A stretch of DNA of 64,000 nucleotides. It comes from Chloroflexota bacterium (lineage in GTDB: Bacteria > Chloroflexota > Anaerolineae > Aggregatilineales > Phototrophicaceae). The position numbers were made by a program, and so were the translations under genes. This document shows positions 8,298 to 15,560 of the stretch, piece by piece. Position 1 is the first letter of the stretch; each line of letters begins with the position of its first letter. Below the pieces are notes generated by a model, which worked only from the letters and a program-made list of their open reading frames with translations, was not told the origin of the DNA and made no database searches. The stretch lies in contig JAPPMO010000089.1 in assembly GCA_028873975.1 (NCBI GenBank), positions 1 to 64,000 of the forward strand, read 5' to 3'.

Positions 8298-9232
8298 CGA
8301 CAGCGACTTCGCGCTTGTCAAAGAAATCGATCAGCGCGGTATTGGACGCTCTCGGTCACGCTGGCGCAGCATACAGCGTCGAGCCGCTGCCTGGCAGCTA
8401 TTCCAATTTCACTCACAGGCTTTGTATTGAGCGGGAAGGCGCCGAGCCGCGCCAGATCGTCGTCCGTCTTTACAACCCGGAAAACGACGAAGAAGGACAC
8501 GACAAGCCAGCCTGCGAATGCCACGCCCTGCGCTTGCTGCGCGTGCATGGCATTCCTGTGCCGCCGCCCCTGCTGCTGGACGCCGACGGCAGCCTGCTTG
8601 GCTTGCCGGGCATCGTGACAGCGTTGCTACCGGGCAGGCAGATCGAGCCGCCGATCGACGCGCCGCGCTGGGGAAAAATGGCAGCGACCAACGCGCGCAT
8701 GCTGGCGCGGATTCATCGGACGCCCTTCAGCGACGCCGACAAGTCCTTTCTGATGAACGACGATGTGGAAGTCGCCTGGTTCATCAAAGAGGCAGTGATT
8801 CCGGATTACATGCGGGAGGATCCGGACGGGGATATGATTTGGCATCTGATCAACGAGCATTGGCAGCAGCGACAGCTTACTGCGCCGCGCTTTCAGCATA
8901 CAGATTATTGGTCGGGCAATATCTTGTGGCAGGGCGACGAGATCTCGGCTGTGGTGGATTGGGAGGAAGCCGGCTACGGCGACCCGGCTTGTGATGTCGC
9001 TTACGCGCGCATGGAATACTTCCTGGAAGGCCTTCCGGAAGCCGCGGATACCTTCTTGCGCGTATATCAGGCGGAAACAGGCTGGGCGCTGCCGAACCTG
9101 GCGGTCAGTGAACTGGCAGCCAGCGTCCGACCCATGACTGACCCGGCCAGTTGGTTCACGCGGCCCCGCATGGAAGCGCGCTATCGCCAATTCATCGCCG
9201 ATGCCAAGCGGGCGCTGCTGCCCGGCGGCTAA
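8294..9232 (+). CDS. APH-fold phosphotransferase (sugar kinase candidate)
   Basis: A 312-residue aminoglycoside phosphotransferase/choline-kinase fold protein. The catalytic loop HTDYWSGNIL (H202, D204, N209) and the metal-binding Asp in VVDWEEAG (D222) are intact, and the N-lobe has a glycine-containing loop (LPGSYSNF). It begins with TTG inside the stop region of the upstream fucosidase gene, so it is translationally coupled. Families of this fold phosphorylate small hydroxylated molecules. Its place at the end of the fucosidase-transporter operon suggests a released sugar as substrate, but homoserine, choline or antibiotic kinase activity cannot be excluded. Its 3' end overlaps the convergent sulfatase by 4 nt. 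Confidence 0.75.
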   Translation: MTTATSRLSKKSISAVLDALGHAGAAYSVEPLPGSYSNFTHRLCIEREGAEPRQIVVRLYNPENDEEGHDKPACECHALRLLRVHGIPVPPPLLLDADGSLLGLPGIVTALLPGRQIEPPIDAPRWGKMAATNARMLARIHRTPFSDADKSFLMNDDVEVAWFIKEAVIPDYMREDPDGDMIWHLINEHWQQRQLTAPRFQHTDYWSGNILWQGDEISAVVDWEEAGYGDPACDVAYARMEYFLEGLPEAADTFLRVYQAETGWALPNLAVSELAASVRPMTDPASWFTRPRMEARYRQFIADAKRALLPGG

Positions 9233-10650
9233 TCCACATCAAGCACATAGCGCTCGTCGCCGACGCTCGCTTGCAGACGATGCATTTCGTCCTTGAGTTC
9301 AAGGACCAGTTCCGCGTAGGCGGGATCGTCAACCACGTTCTTCAACTCGTAGGGATCCTGCTCCAGGTCAAAGAGTTCCCATTCCGGCTCGTAACTCTCG
9401 TCAATGGCGCCCGTTTGCCCCAGCGCATCGGCATAATAATAGATCAGTTTGTAGCGATGGGTACGGATGCCGTAATGCGCGTAAACATTGTGATGCGTCT
9501 TGTGCATCCAATAGCGATAGTACATCGATTGCCGCCAATCGTCCGGCGTCTCGCCGGCCAAGATCGGCGCGAAGCTGCGACCCTGATAATGATCGGGCGC
9601 GGGCAGCCCCGCCAATTCGAGATAAGTAGGCGCGAAATCGACATTGAGGATCATATCCTCGTTCACGCTGCCCGCTTGGATCCTGCGCGGATAGCGCATG
9701 ATATAGGGCATCCGCAGCGACTCCTCGTACATGAAGCGCTTGTCGTACCAGCCGTGATCGCCCAGGAAAAAGCCTTGATCCGAGGTGTAGACGACGATGG
9801 TGTTCTCCGTCAGTCCCTCGGCGTCCAGGTAATCCAGCAAGCGGCCGACATTGTCGTCAATGCTGGCAACGACGCGCAAATAGTCCTTGATATAGCGCTG
9901 ATAAGCCCACTTGCGCAATTCCATTTCCGGCAAGTCATGCGGGATCTCGGTTTTGGTATCGAGCGGGACCATGTGAGTACCCATGCGCATCTCGGCGGCT
10001 TCCGCGGCCGAGGCGCGATTGTTGTAGTCGTCATACAGCGTGTCCGGTTCCGGCACATCTTCGTCCAGGAACATGTGGGCGTGTTTATCATCCGGTTCCC
10101 AGTGCCGGTGCGGCGCCTTGTGATGACACATCACAAAAAAAGGCCGCTGGCGATCGCGATCTTGCAAAAAGCCCAGCGTCATATCGGTGATGAGATCGGT
10201 GACATAGCCTGGTACGGGCCGCCGCTCCGATCCGTCTTCGGTCTTGAAGATGAAGGTCGGATTGTGATAGAGCCCTTGCCCGGGCAGCACCGCCCAATCG
10301 TCGAATCCAGTCGGTTCATGCGCGGGACCCTGTCCCAAATGCCATTTGCCAAACATGCCGGTCTGGTAACCGCTGGCTCGCAGGTCTTTGACGAAGGTCG
10401 GCAGCCTGTTGTCCATATGCGTGTCCAGCGTGGTCACTTTGTTGATGTGATTATAGGCGCCGGTCAAGATGGCGGCGCGGCTGGGCGTACAGATGGAATT
10501 GGTGCAGAAGCAGTTATCGAAGCGCATGCCTTCATTCGCGATGCGATCGAGATTGGGCGTCTGATTAATGCGGCTGCCATAGCAGGTCATGGCGTGCGAG
10601 GCATGGTCGTCCGACATGATGAAGAGGATGTTGGGTCTTTGGTCGGGCAT
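9229..10650 (-). CDS. Type I (formylglycine) sulfatase
   Basis: A 473-residue arylsulfatase-family (S1) enzyme. N-terminal metal-binding FIMSDDHASH (10-19) and the formylglycine signature C54-T-P-S-R (NSICTPSRAAILTG) are present, so it needs a formylglycine-generating enzyme from elsewhere. Further landmarks are GKWHLGQG, SDQGFFLGDHGWYDKR and a C-terminal DLEQDPYELKN, all typical of polysaccharide sulfatases. It has no signal peptide, unlike most secreted family members, so it probably acts on imported substrate in the cytoplasm. AAGGAA precedes the start. It is convergent with the fucosidase operon, and sulfated fucan or a sulfated glycan is the likely target (inference). Confidence 0.9.
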   Translation of the reverse strand: MPDQRPNILFIMSDDHASHAMTCYGSRINQTPNLDRIANEGMRFDNCFCTNSICTPSRAAILTGAYNHINKVTTLDTHMDNRLPTFVKDLRASGYQTGMFGKWHLGQGPAHEPTGFDDWAVLPGQGLYHNPTFIFKTEDGSERRPVPGYVTDLITDMTLGFLQDRDRQRPFFVMCHHKAPHRHWEPDDKHAHMFLDEDVPEPDTLYDDYNNRASAAEAAEMRMGTHMVPLDTKTEIPHDLPEMELRKWAYQRYIKDYLRVVASIDDNVGRLLDYLDAEGLTENTIVVYTSDQGFFLGDHGWYDKRFMYEESLRMPYIMRYPRRIQAGSVNEDMILNVDFAPTYLELAGLPAPDHYQGRSFAPILAGETPDDWRQSMYYRYWMHKTHHNVYAHYGIRTHRYKLIYYYADALGQTGAIDESYEPEWELFDLEQDPYELKNVVDDPAYAELVLELKDEMHRLQASVGDERYVLDVD

Positions 10651-10693
10651 GGCTGGGATTCCTTCTTGGTGATTTGTCAGACAGGGAAATTGT

Positions 10694-10725
10694 ACAAAGA
10701 AAAATGGACTGCTCCAAGCAATCCA
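10694..10725 (-). terminator. Rho-independent terminator of the 98-residue gene
   Basis: Read on the minus strand, TGGATTGCT-TGG-AGCAGTCCA (8 of 9 pairs) is followed by TTTTTCTTT. It lies 38 nt past the stop of the small coiled-coil gene and upstream of the sulfatase start. Confidence 0.6.
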
Positions 10726-10763
10726 CTTTCAATTGTATATCAATCGTGGCGTGGATCGACTGG

Positions 10764-11060
10764 CTAGAGTCGGATGAGGCCAATGCTCACCGCGCCGACA
10801 AATGCGTTGATGGCGGCAACGAGAACGGACAGCGTTACAGCGACAACGGTGAAAATCGCCGTAACACGAGTACGGAATTGGCGGTTCTTTTGGATTTCAT
10901 TCTGAATATCGTCGGTCTGCTTGTCGATTTTTTCCGTGATTTCCTTCAGGAGAGCCGCATTTTCCCTCCGCACGAAATCTTTCGTCGCGAGAGAGTCTAA
11001 TTTGCCCCGCAACTCGCCAATCTCGGCGGCATGTCTGGTGACTTGTTCTTGTAGATCCAC
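10764..11060 (-). CDS. Small coiled-coil membrane protein
   Basis: A 98-residue protein with a GTG start preceded by GGAAG. Residues 1-63 form a charged heptad-rich coiled coil (MDLQEQVTRHAAEIGELRGK onward), followed by one hydrophobic segment (about 70-95). The layout resembles small tail-anchored or holin-associated XhlA-like proteins, but no diagnostic motif is present and no phage genes are nearby. It has its own terminator, so it is probably a single-gene unit. Function unknown. Confidence 0.55.
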   Translation of the reverse strand: MDLQEQVTRHAAEIGELRGKLDSLATKDFVRRENAALLKEITEKIDKQTDDIQNEIQKNRQFRTRVTAIFTVVAVTLSVLVAAINAFVGAVSIGLIRL

Positions 11061-11148
11061 GATGTTCAGCTTCCACTAGCGCGTCGCGCGCTTACCCGTA
11101 ATCTTCAGCGCTATTATAGCAGGTGGACATAAATTGTCAAACTGTTCC

Positions 11149-12195
11149 TTAATGCGAAATATACGGATGATCCGCCGCCAGAAGACCCTCTTCTTTCAGC
11201 AGATCCCAGAAAGTCTTTGGCACTTCAACGGACATGGCTTCGACATTCGTCTTGACGCGATGCGGCCTGCTGGTGCTGAGCGCCAGCGCGACGATGCCCG
11301 GGTGCGATTTTCCAAATTGTATGCAAACTTCCGAGGGCATCTGGCTCTGCTGTTCACAGAGCGCGAAGAACTTTTCGCGCCAGGCGAATTTCTCGGCATG
11401 GTCCGGGTTGGCGGGATCAAGTTTGACATAATTGAAGAACTCGCCGCCGGTCAAGAAGCCGGCGTTGAACACGGCCGAATTGATGATGGCGACGCCCTTC
11501 GCGTGCAGGGAATCCATGAAAGCCAGCAGATCGGCGGGATGTGAATAGAGCGTATAGCTGTTGGCGAACATCACCCAGTCAAGTTCGACCTGGGCGTCAA
11601 TCTCGGCGATCGAAGTCCAGTTCTTGGCGCCGACGCCGATGCCCGCCGCGAGGCCCTGCGCCTTGAGTTCATTGAGCGCGGCATAAGCGCCCAGGATGTC
11701 ATCGAATCGGCGCGCCCGATCAGCGGGCGAAGTCGCGGCGTCGAGATACTCATCGGGATCGTGTACGGAAACCAGTTGCGTCTGGTACTCGCCTCCCAGC
11801 AACTCCAGACCTTGCTCGAAGCATTTGAGGATGCCCTCGTAGCTGATATCCTGCACGGCGTCGTGCGCCAAGCCGAACCAGGCGCCGGGCTCGAAGGTGG
11901 GCTCGGGCGCAGTCAATGGCGCGCGCAGCCAGGCCAGCTTATTGCTGATGATGACATCGCCGGGCGGGATTTCCAGGTCGCGCAGGCACTGCCCCATCAC
12001 TTCCAGCGCCAGTCCCGCGCCGTACTTGCCGGCGGAATCAATCACCACCGGTTTGGGCAAGTGATCGAAGATGGCGCGCATGGTCGCGAGTTTGGATTCG
12101 TAGCTGAATTCGCGGAAGAGGTTGCCGAGGGCGGTCGAGCCGAAGACCACGGGCGGGGTTGTGAGTCCGGTTTTGCCGAAAGGGACGTGTTGCAT
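11149..12195 (-). CDS. Aldo/keto reductase, L-fucose/D-threo-aldose dehydrogenase-like
   Basis: A 348-residue NAD(P)-dependent aldo/keto reductase. The catalytic tetrad is visible: Asp in VVIDSAGKYG, Tyr in the same motif, Lys in IISNKLAW and His in LVSVHDPD. The length and the FGKTGL...FGSTALGNLF opening resemble D-threo-aldose 1-dehydrogenases, which oxidise L-fucose or L-galactose to the lactone. Lying between two groups of fucosidase genes, it fits the first step of non-phosphorylative fucose catabolism. However, no fuconolactonase, fuconate dehydratase or aldolase is in the window. The fold is certain; the substrate is inferred. Confidence 0.85.
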   Translation of the reverse strand: MQHVPFGKTGLTTPPVVFGSTALGNLFREFSYESKLATMRAIFDHLPKPVVIDSAGKYGAGLALEVMGQCLRDLEIPPGDVIISNKLAWLRAPLTAPEPTFEPGAWFGLAHDAVQDISYEGILKCFEQGLELLGGEYQTQLVSVHDPDEYLDAATSPADRARRFDDILGAYAALNELKAQGLAAGIGVGAKNWTSIAEIDAQVELDWVMFANSYTLYSHPADLLAFMDSLHAKGVAIINSAVFNAGFLTGGEFFNYVKLDPANPDHAEKFAWREKFFALCEQQSQMPSEVCIQFGKSHPGIVALALSTSRPHRVKTNVEAMSVEVPKTFWDLLKEEGLLAADHPYISH

Positions 12196-12277
12196 TGTTT
12201 TGCTCCTTATGCTGAAGAAGGCGCAAGGCGAATCGCGCCAATTCGCCTCGGCTGATTTTACAATTGCTTAATGCTCA

Positions 12278-12326
12278 GTGAGCGCGGTGTCCTCGCTGGT
12301 GAAAACAATTTGATCCGATTGCCCTG
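12278..12326. repeat. Remnant of the dispersed element (right end)
   Basis: A degenerate copy of the repeat's right end: GCGGTGTCCTCGCTGGTGAAAA followed by TTTGATCCGATTGCCCTG. The left half is absent. Confidence 0.55.
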
Positions 12327-12344
12327 CCCGCCCAGCCAATTCAC

Positions 12345-12386
12345 TTGACAGCTACAGCTTGCTTAACTAGCCTCTGCCAAGTTAAG
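12345..12386 (+). promoter_or_regulatory. Candidate promoter and operator for the third and fourth fucosidases
   Basis: A perfect -35 TTGACA (12345-12350) is followed after 17 bp by a poor -10 (TAGCCT). An inverted repeat, CTTAACT (12362-12368) and AGTTAAG (12380-12386), covers and follows the -10 position. A weak -10 overlapped by a palindrome is what a repressor- or activator-controlled sugar promoter would look like. No regulator gene lies nearby. Confidence 0.35.
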
Positions 12387-12484
12387 ATAGCGTGGACAGC
12401 AATTTCACAAGTATATTTCACGGCTTGCCGAGCGGCAAACATTTCGAGATCGGGAATTGGCGTCGGTTGAGTGAGGAGAAGAAA

Positions 12485-13921
12485 ATGACCATTGCACCAG
12501 GAAAATACGAACCAACCTGGGAATCCCTGAAGCAGTACCGGATTCCCGACTGGTACATCGACGCCAAATTCGGCATCTTCATCCATTGGGGACCCTACTG
12601 CGTGCCGGCTTTTGGCAACGAATGGTACCCGCGGCGCATGTACCTGCAAGACGACCCGGCCTTCGAACATCACCGGGCGACCTGGGGCGACCATACTGAA
12701 TTCGGTTATAAAGACTTCATCCCCATGCTCACGGCGGAGAAATATGACGCTGAGGAATGGGCGCAATTATTCAAGGACGCCGGCGCGAAGTTTGTCATGC
12801 CGGTCGCCGAGCATCACGACGGCTTCCCCATGTACGACAGCGACTTGACCGACTGGTGCGCGGCCAAGATGGGACCGAAGCGGGATGTCGTGGGCGAATT
12901 GGCCGAGGCTGTGCGGGCGCGGGACATGGTATTCGCGGTATCCAGCCACCGCGCCGAGCATTGGTGGTTCTTCGACGGCGGGCGCGGCTTCCCCTCCGAT
13001 GTGCAGGATCCAGCCAATGACGGCTTGTACGGTCCAGCCGTCGAAGCCTCGAAGGACAAAACCAATCGCGCCGAGTGGAAGCAGAAAAACTGGCAGCCAG
13101 CGCCCGATGCAAAATTCCTGGAAGATTGGCTGGCGCGCTGCTGCGAGCTGGTGGACAAGTATCAGCCGCAGGTAGTCTGGTTCGACTGGTGGATTGAGCA
13201 AATCGTCTTCGCGCCTTACCTGCAGCGCTTTGCCGCCTATTATTACAACCGCGGCGAGGAATGGGGAAAAGGCGTCGCCATCAACCACAAGTACGATTCC
13301 TATCCCGAAGGCGTCGCTGTCTTTGACATTGAACGGGGCCAACTCAACCATATCCGCGACTTTTTCTGGCAGAACGACACCTCGGTTTCCAAAAATTCCT
13401 GGGGTTATATCGACAATCACGATTACAAGACGGCTGGTGATATCATCGCTGACCTGGTCGATGTCGTGAGCAAGAACGGCGCCTTGCTGCTCAACGTGGG
13501 TCCGCGCGCCGACGGCACGATCCCCGAAATCGAGGCGGACATGCTGCGCGAGATCGGCCGCTGGCTGGCGGTCAATGGCGAGGGCGTCTATGGCAGCCGC
13601 GTTTGGGATATCTACGGCGAAGGACCCACTGAAATACCGGAAGGCGCCTTCACCGATACCAAGCGCAATCCCTTCACTTCGGCTGACATCCGCTTCACGC
13701 AGAAGGGCGATACGCTCTATGCCTTTGTCCTCGCATACCCGAGGGACGAGGCGCTGATCACGGCGCTGGGCAGCGGCTCAGCCGAAATTTCCGGCGCGCG
13801 CATGCTGGGTTCGGAGGAAAACATCAGTTGGTCGCAAGACGGATCTGGACTGCGCCTGTCCGTACCCGCCTCGCAACCCTGTGATCATGTGGTCACCTAC
13901 GCCATCGATTTGAAACGCTAA
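12485..13921 (+). CDS. Alpha-L-fucosidase, GH29 (third)
   Basis: A 478-residue GH29 enzyme. The start is the ATG after GAGGAGAAGAAA (almost the same leader as at 2850); the longer frame from 12392 has no ribosome site. IFIHWGPYCVP at 31-41, EHHDGFPMYDSD at 109-120, presumed nucleophile D234 in VWFDWW. The C-terminal beta-sandwich begins near 385. It is closest in layout to the second fucosidase (shared GNEWY..RMY and GYKDFIP segments), and less like the first and fourth. No signal peptide. Sixteen nt separate it from the fourth fucosidase, so the two form an operon. Confidence 0.9.
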   Translation: MTIAPGKYEPTWESLKQYRIPDWYIDAKFGIFIHWGPYCVPAFGNEWYPRRMYLQDDPAFEHHRATWGDHTEFGYKDFIPMLTAEKYDAEEWAQLFKDAGAKFVMPVAEHHDGFPMYDSDLTDWCAAKMGPKRDVVGELAEAVRARDMVFAVSSHRAEHWWFFDGGRGFPSDVQDPANDGLYGPAVEASKDKTNRAEWKQKNWQPAPDAKFLEDWLARCCELVDKYQPQVVWFDWWIEQIVFAPYLQRFAAYYYNRGEEWGKGVAINHKYDSYPEGVAVFDIERGQLNHIRDFFWQNDTSVSKNSWGYIDNHDYKTAGDIIADLVDVVSKNGALLLNVGPRADGTIPEIEADMLREIGRWLAVNGEGVYGSRVWDIYGEGPTEIPEGAFTDTKRNPFTSADIRFTQKGDTLYAFVLAYPRDEALITALGSGSAEISGARMLGSEENISWSQDGSGLRLSVPASQPCDHVVTYAIDLKR

Positions 13922-13937
13922 TAGAAAGCGAGAGATT

Positions 13938-15191
13938 ATGCCGGCAGAACCCTATTTCAAACCGGAACGCGGACAGCGGCCCGGCGCCAATCAAGACCCG
14001 CGGCTGGATTGGTGGCGCCAAGCCAAGTTTGGCATGTTCATCCATTGGGGCGTCTACAGCATTCCCGCCGGCGTTTGGAAGGACGAACATATCCCCGGCA
14101 TCGGCGAGTGGATCATGCTCCGCGCCGAGATACCTATCAAGGAATACGAACAACTGGCGCTGGAATTCAATCCGGTCAAATACGATGCTGACCAGATTGT
14201 GCAATTGGCCAAGGCGGCCGGGCAAAAGTATATCGTCTTCACATCCAAGCACCACGACGGATTCTGCATGTATGGCACGGCGCAGACGCCCTACAATATC
14301 GTCAACGCCACCCCTTACGAAGAAGATATCTTAAAGGCGCTGTCGGAAGCCTGCGAACGGGAAGGCATCAAGCTCGGGCTCTATTATTCGCAGACGCAGG
14401 ACTGGCACCACCCCAATGGCTACGGCAATACCTGGGACTACGACGAATCGGAACAAGATTTCAACGACTACATAGAGACCTTCGTCAAGCCGCAGGTGGT
14501 GGAAATCCTGTCCAACTACGGACCGATCGCCATTGTCTGGTTCGATACCCCGCGCATCATTTCGCATCGGCAGAGCCAGGAATTGCTTGACCTGGTGCGG
14601 GAAATTCAACCGGAATGCCTGGTCTGCGGCAGGTTGGGCAACCAGTTGGGCGACTACGCCACAGCCCAGGACAACGCCATTCCTCCCGAATTGCGCGCCG
14701 AAGTCGACTGGGAGACGCCGGCCACCATCAACGATACCTGGGGCTTCAAGACCCATGACCACAACTGGAAATCGACCACGCAATTGATTCATAATCTGGT
14801 CGACATCGTAAGCAAAGGCGGCAACTACCTGCTAAATATCGGACCCGATTCCGAAGGCGGCATCCCCGAGCCAAGCGTCCAGCGCTTGCAGGAGATGGGA
14901 AAGTGGATGGAGGCCAACGGCGAATCCATCTACGGCACAAATCCGGGACCACTGCAGGGCTTGGCTTGGTGCCGCAGCACACAAGAACCCGGCGCTGTCT
15001 ACTTGCATGTTTTCGATTGGAGCCGCTCGGGACGATTCGTCCTGCCCGATTTGGGCGCCGGCAATGCCAGCTGGGTGGATCAATCCGTGGATGCGCCGCT
15101 GAGCTTGACGCGCAAGGGCGGTCAACTCATCTTGCAAGGTCCCCGCGAAGCGCCGAACGAGCATGTCTCGGTCATCCGCTTGACAAAATAG
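13938..15191 (+). CDS. Alpha-L-fucosidase, GH29 (fourth)
   Basis: A 417-residue GH29 enzyme, the shortest of the set. FGMFIHWGVYSIP at 31-43, FTSKHHDGFCMY at 101-112, presumed nucleophile D203 in VWFDTP, and the QDNAIPPE and WETPATINDTWGF blocks common in bacterial GH29 enzymes. The C-terminal domain is compact. No signal peptide. A ribosome site (GAAAGCGAGAG) lies upstream. The low similarity to the other three outside the catalytic motifs suggests a different linkage specificity. The downstream gap holds only repeats. Confidence 0.92.
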   Translation: MPAEPYFKPERGQRPGANQDPRLDWWRQAKFGMFIHWGVYSIPAGVWKDEHIPGIGEWIMLRAEIPIKEYEQLALEFNPVKYDADQIVQLAKAAGQKYIVFTSKHHDGFCMYGTAQTPYNIVNATPYEEDILKALSEACEREGIKLGLYYSQTQDWHHPNGYGNTWDYDESEQDFNDYIETFVKPQVVEILSNYGPIAIVWFDTPRIISHRQSQELLDLVREIQPECLVCGRLGNQLGDYATAQDNAIPPELRAEVDWETPATINDTWGFKTHDHNWKSTTQLIHNLVDIVSKGGNYLLNIGPDSEGGIPEPSVQRLQEMGKWMEANGESIYGTNPGPLQGLAWCRSTQEPGAVYLHVFDWSRSGRFVLPDLGAGNASWVDQSVDAPLSLTRKGGQLILQGPREAPNEHVSVIRLTK

Positions 15192-15230
15192 CGGCATAAT
15201 CAATTTCTGTAGCCTGGCGCATAATAATAA

Positions 15231-15540
15231 GTGCAAGTAAGTCATGCAGTTATTAGAAATAGGTCGGCTGTAGGGGCGTTTCGCTGAAACGCCCGCAAAC
15301 AGAAATGATCTTTTGTATTTCTCTGTGCTCTCAGTAGAACCAAGAAAGAAATGCAAATTTTGCTAAAGCAACGATCTGTAGGGGCGACATACCATGTCGC
15401 CCGAAACCACAAGTGTGGGGGCAACGGGCGACCAGATTGGTCGCCCCTACAAGGCTCGCTTTAGTTGCATGACTTACTTGGTTCTACTTCTGTGTCCTAA
15501 GTGATTAATTTTTGTTGCATAACTTACTTGCAACAAGAAA
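15231..15540. repeat. Composite of dispersed-element modules and GGGCGA hairpins
   Basis: A 369-bp gap without genes. It contains, in order: AAGTAAGTCATGCA (15235-15248) with its inverted copy TGCATGACTTACTT near 15465-15478; a TGTAGGGGCGTTTC/GAAACGCCC hairpin followed by a block that is the reverse complement of the interior of the copies at 34421 and 52118; TGTAGGGGCGACAT/ATGTCGCCC; and GGGCGACCA/TGGTCGCCCCTACA. It appears to be a nested pile of small palindromic units. Confidence 0.65.
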
Positions 15541-15560
15541 TATAACAAGCGCGAGGGCGG

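Noticed and set aside
10764..11060. Prophage holin (XhlA)
   Set aside because: The coiled coil plus one helix is suggestive, but no lysis or phage structural gene is in the neighbourhood.
15231..15540. Possible CRISPR array
   Set aside because: The repeated units differ in stem sequence and are irregularly spaced without unique uniform spacers; no cas genes are nearby.
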